This document shows positions 11,576-13,634 of a stretch of 13,634 nt of DNA, piece by piece. Source of the DNA: an uncultured Oscillospiraceae bacterium (GTDB lineage: Bacteria; Bacillota; Clostridia; Oscillospirales; Oscillospiraceae). Made by a program: the position numbers and the translations under genes. The stretch lies in the NCBI GenBank assembly GCA_934668295.1, contig CAKUND010000042.1, positions 1-13,634 of the forward strand, written 5' to 3'. The notes under the pieces were generated by a model. It ran no database searches. It was not told the DNA's origin and saw only the letters and a list, made by a program, of their open reading frames with translations. How positions within the stretch are numbered: the first letter of the stretch is position 1; each line of letters opens with the position of its first letter.

Positions 11576-12990
11576 TATAGCGTCAATTCCTCCGCTTGCT
11601 GGGCGTCTGCTCCGATCAGTGCGCGGCAGGCGCTTGTCATGGCTGCGACCTGCTCCGGGCAGCGGCCGATATAGCGGCTGGGCTCGAGCTCTGCGTGAAT
11701 TTCTTCGGCCGTCATGCCGAATTCCGGCCGGGCAGCCAGCTGGGACACCAGATCCCAGCTTTCGCCGTTTTTCATCTTCGCCGTCTCCTGCATGGACGCT
11801 TCGCGGATGATCTCGTGCAGCTGCTGGCGATCGCCGCCGCGCTTGACGGCGGCCATCATCAGGTTTTCCGTCGCGATGAACGGCAGATAATCCCGCACAA
11901 GCTTTTCCACGATCTTCTCATTCACATGCAGCCCCTTCGTGACGTTCTGCACAAGGCGCAGCACGCCGTCCGTCGCCAGAAACGCCTCCGGCAGACTGAT
12001 GCGGCGGTTGGCTGAGTCGTCCAGCGTCCGCTCAAGCCATTGCGTCATGGCCGTCATGGGCGCGTTCTGCGCGTCGGCAATGACATAGCGGGCCAGCGAG
12101 CAGATGCGCTCGCAGCGCATGGGATTGCGCTTATACGGCATGGCGGACGAGCCGATCTGCTTGTCCTCGAACGGCTCCTCGACCTGCCGGTCGTGCTGCA
12201 GGAGCCGGATATCCGTCGCCATGCGGCACGCGCTCTGGCAGATGGACGACAGCGCGTTCAGGATGCGGCTGTCAAGCTTTCGGGGGTATGTCTGCCCGCA
12301 GACGGGATAGCAGCGGGAAAAGCCGAATTCGGCGGCGATCTGCCGGTTCATCTCGTCGATCTTCGCCGTATCGCCGTCAAACAGCTCGACGAAGCTCGCC
12401 TCCGTACCGGTCGTGCCGCGGCAGCCGAGAAAGCGGAACGCGCGCAGCGTGTCCTGCACCTCCTCAAGGTCGAGCATCAGATCCTGCAGCCACAGCGACG
12501 CGCGCTTGCCGATGGTCGTCAGCTGCGCGGGCTGATAGTGCGTATAGGCAAGGGCCGGCATGGCGGCATAGCGATCCGCAAACGCGCAGAGATTTGCCAT
12601 GGCGGTCTTCAGCTCTTTTTCCAGATACCGCAGCGCCTCGCGGTATAAAATCAGATCCGCGTTGTCCGTCACATAGCAGCTCGTCGCACCCAGGTGAATG
12701 ACGCCCTTCGCGCCGGGCGCATCGAGGCCGTAGGCATAGATATGCGCCATGACGTCGTGCCGGACCTCCTTTTCCCGCGCGGCGACCACATCATAATCGA
12801 TGGGGCTCACGTGCGCGGCCAGCTCGTCCACCTGCGCCTGCGAGATGGGCAGACCCAGCGCGTGCTCCGCCCGCGCCAGCGCGACCCAGAGCCTGCGCCA
12901 CGTCTCATAGCGCATATCCGGGGAAAACAGGTGCAGCATGGTCTTCGAGGCGTAGCGCGAAGCCAGCGGGCTTTCATACGTCGGTTTCAT
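11575..12990 (-). CDS. purB: adenylosuccinate lyase
   Basis: Fumarase/aspartase-superfamily enzyme of 471 residues. It removes fumarate twice in purine synthesis: from SAICAR to give AICAR, and from adenylosuccinate to give AMP. The start YESPLASRYASKTMLHLFSPDMRYETWRRLW is typical of the longer ASL form, close to animal and clostridial enzymes. Key sites: EVRHDVMAH (His78), GATSCYVTDN (101-110), YTHYQPAQ (general-acid His151) and the superfamily signature GSSAMPYKRNP (280-290), whose flexible-loop serine is the catalytic base. AAAGGAG lies 5 bases before the ATG and partly overlaps the end of purA, whose stop is 11 bases upstream, so purA and purB form one operon. It shares a terminator with the convergent small gene. 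Confidence 0.96.
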   Translation of the reverse strand: MKPTYESPLASRYASKTMLHLFSPDMRYETWRRLWVALARAEHALGLPISQAQVDELAAHVSPIDYDVVAAREKEVRHDVMAHIYAYGLDAPGAKGVIHLGATSCYVTDNADLILYREALRYLEKELKTAMANLCAFADRYAAMPALAYTHYQPAQLTTIGKRASLWLQDLMLDLEEVQDTLRAFRFLGCRGTTGTEASFVELFDGDTAKIDEMNRQIAAEFGFSRCYPVCGQTYPRKLDSRILNALSSICQSACRMATDIRLLQHDRQVEEPFEDKQIGSSAMPYKRNPMRCERICSLARYVIADAQNAPMTAMTQWLERTLDDSANRRISLPEAFLATDGVLRLVQNVTKGLHVNEKIVEKLVRDYLPFIATENLMMAAVKRGGDRQQLHEIIREASMQETAKMKNGESWDLVSQLAARPEFGMTAEEIHAELEPSRYIGRCPEQVAAMTSACRALIGADAQQAEELTL

Positions 12991-13001
12991 GGCGGCTCCT
13001 T

Positions 13002-13634
13002 TTAACGGTAGATGATCTCGTCGCGGCCTGCGCCGACGGAAACATAGCTGATATGCACGCCGATGGCCTTTTCGACATACTCGACGTAATCACGTGCGGC
13101 CTGCGGCAGATCCTCATACTTGCGTACGCCGGAGATATCGCAGCCCCAGCCGGGAACGGTCGTCAGGACAGGCTTCGCCTCGTCAATGACAGCCGTAAAC
13201 GGGAAATCGTCGGTCTTCTCGCCATTTACCTCGTACTGCGTGCAGACAGGGATCTCCTTCATGTAGGACAGGACATCCAGCTTCGTGAGCGCGACCTCAG
13301 TTGCGCCCTGAATGCGGCAGCCGTAACGCGTCGCGACCAGATCGATGGGGCCGACGCGGCGCGGACGGCCGGTGGACGCACCGTATTCGCCGCCGGCCAC
13401 GCGCAGCTGCTCGGCCTCGTCGCCAAACCATTCCGCTGTGAACGGGCCCTCGCCCACACAGGTGGAATATGCCTTCACAATGCCGACCGTGCGGTCAACG
13501 TGGCTGCCGGGGATACCCGCGCCGACGCAGGCATAGCCCGCGTTGGAGGACGAGGAGGAGGTATACGGGAAAATGCCGAAGTCAATGTCGCGCAGCGCGC
13601 CGAGCTGGGCCTCGAACATGATGCTCTTGCCGGC
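13002..13634 (-). CDS. purA: adenylosuccinate synthetase, C-terminal half (5' end beyond window)
   Basis: C-terminal 210 residues of the GTP-dependent enzyme that joins IMP and aspartate to adenylosuccinate, the step before purB. The frame stays open to the window edge, so the ATG of FEAQLGAL is not the start: residues AGKSI precede it. Visible family features are STGRPRRVGPIDLVATRY (the TGRPRR IMP/GTP site), LTKLDVLSYMKEIPVCTQY (guanine-binding TKLDVL) and the C-terminus ISYVSVGAGRDEIIYR. The segment FEAQLGALRDIDFGIFPYTSSSSSNAGYACVGAGIP departs from the common FEGAQG..LD.D.GTYPFVTSS form while keeping the same elements. Whether that is a subfamily trait needs alignment. It is transcribed with purB. 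Confidence 0.94.
   Translation of the reverse strand, partial: AGKSIMFEAQLGALRDIDFGIFPYTSSSSSNAGYACVGAGIPGSHVDRTVGIVKAYSTCVGEGPFTAEWFGDEAEQLRVAGGEYGASTGRPRRVGPIDLVATRYGCRIQGATEVALTKLDVLSYMKEIPVCTQYEVNGEKTDDFPFTAVIDEAKPVLTTVPGWGCDISGVRKYEDLPQAARDYVEYVEKAIGVHISYVSVGAGRDEIIYR

Overview
The window looks like chromosomal DNA of a GC-rich, strictly anaerobic member of the Bacillota, most likely a gut clostridium of the Oscillospirales type. The grounds are strong AGGAGG-type ribosome binding sites, TTGACA/TATAAT-type promoters, a glycyl-radical (oxygen-sensitive) ribonucleotide reductase, a lipoprotein typical of Gram-positives, and a cluster of intergenic two-hairpin repeats. No phage, insertion sequence, CRISPR array, tRNA or rRNA is visible. 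This is mostly housekeeping and transport DNA, and its interest lies in the regulatory sites between the genes.

Layout, left to right. (1) 1-1750, + strand: the end of a polar amino-acid ABC importer operon, with a large hairpin, the permease, the ATPase and a strong terminator. (2) 1760-4169, +: anaerobic ribonucleotide reductase nrdD, with its own promoter flanked and overlapped by two NrdR-box-like sites and a terminator. No nrdG activase is present. (3) 4188-6343, -: guanine deaminase guaD, then queT (ECF substrate-binding subunit for a queuosine precursor). queT has its own promoter, whose -35 box contains the guaD stop codon, and a leader that looks like a preQ1-I-like riboswitch with an antiterminator/terminator switch. 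(4) 6404-7952, +: divergent from guaD, a BMP/PnrA-family lipoprotein, probably a purine nucleoside-binding protein, with a structured leader and a bidirectional terminator. (5) 7964-9857, -: a compact three-gene operon, comprising the two halves of a ThrE-type threonine/serine exporter (YjjP-like, YjjB-like) and thiamine pyrophosphokinase. (6) 9870-10704, +: a PrsW-type membrane metalloprotease, transcribed back to back with that operon. (7) 10733-10995: about 340 bases without a gene, holding three copies of a two-hairpin repeat. (8) 11001-11575: a small XRE-type regulator (-) facing away from a 59-residue protein (+), with an 18-bp palindrome on the shared promoter region. (9) 11575-13634, -: purB and the C-terminal half of purA, a purA-purB operon making AMP from IMP; purA runs off the window.

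A purine thread runs through the window. purA and purB make AMP, guaD degrades guanine to xanthine, the BMP lipoprotein probably captures nucleosides, queT imports a 7-deazaguanine-type base, and nrdD converts ribonucleotides to deoxyribonucleotides. These genes sit in separate transcription units, so co-regulation is inference only.

The two stretches over 300 bases without a gene are 6164-6513 (divergent guaD/BMP promoters and their leaders) and 10662-11000 (prsW terminator plus the repeat cluster). I found no convincing wholly new system. The best candidates for a closer look are the queT leader, the NrdR-like sites, the BMP leader fold, the XRE/small-protein switch and the repeat cluster.
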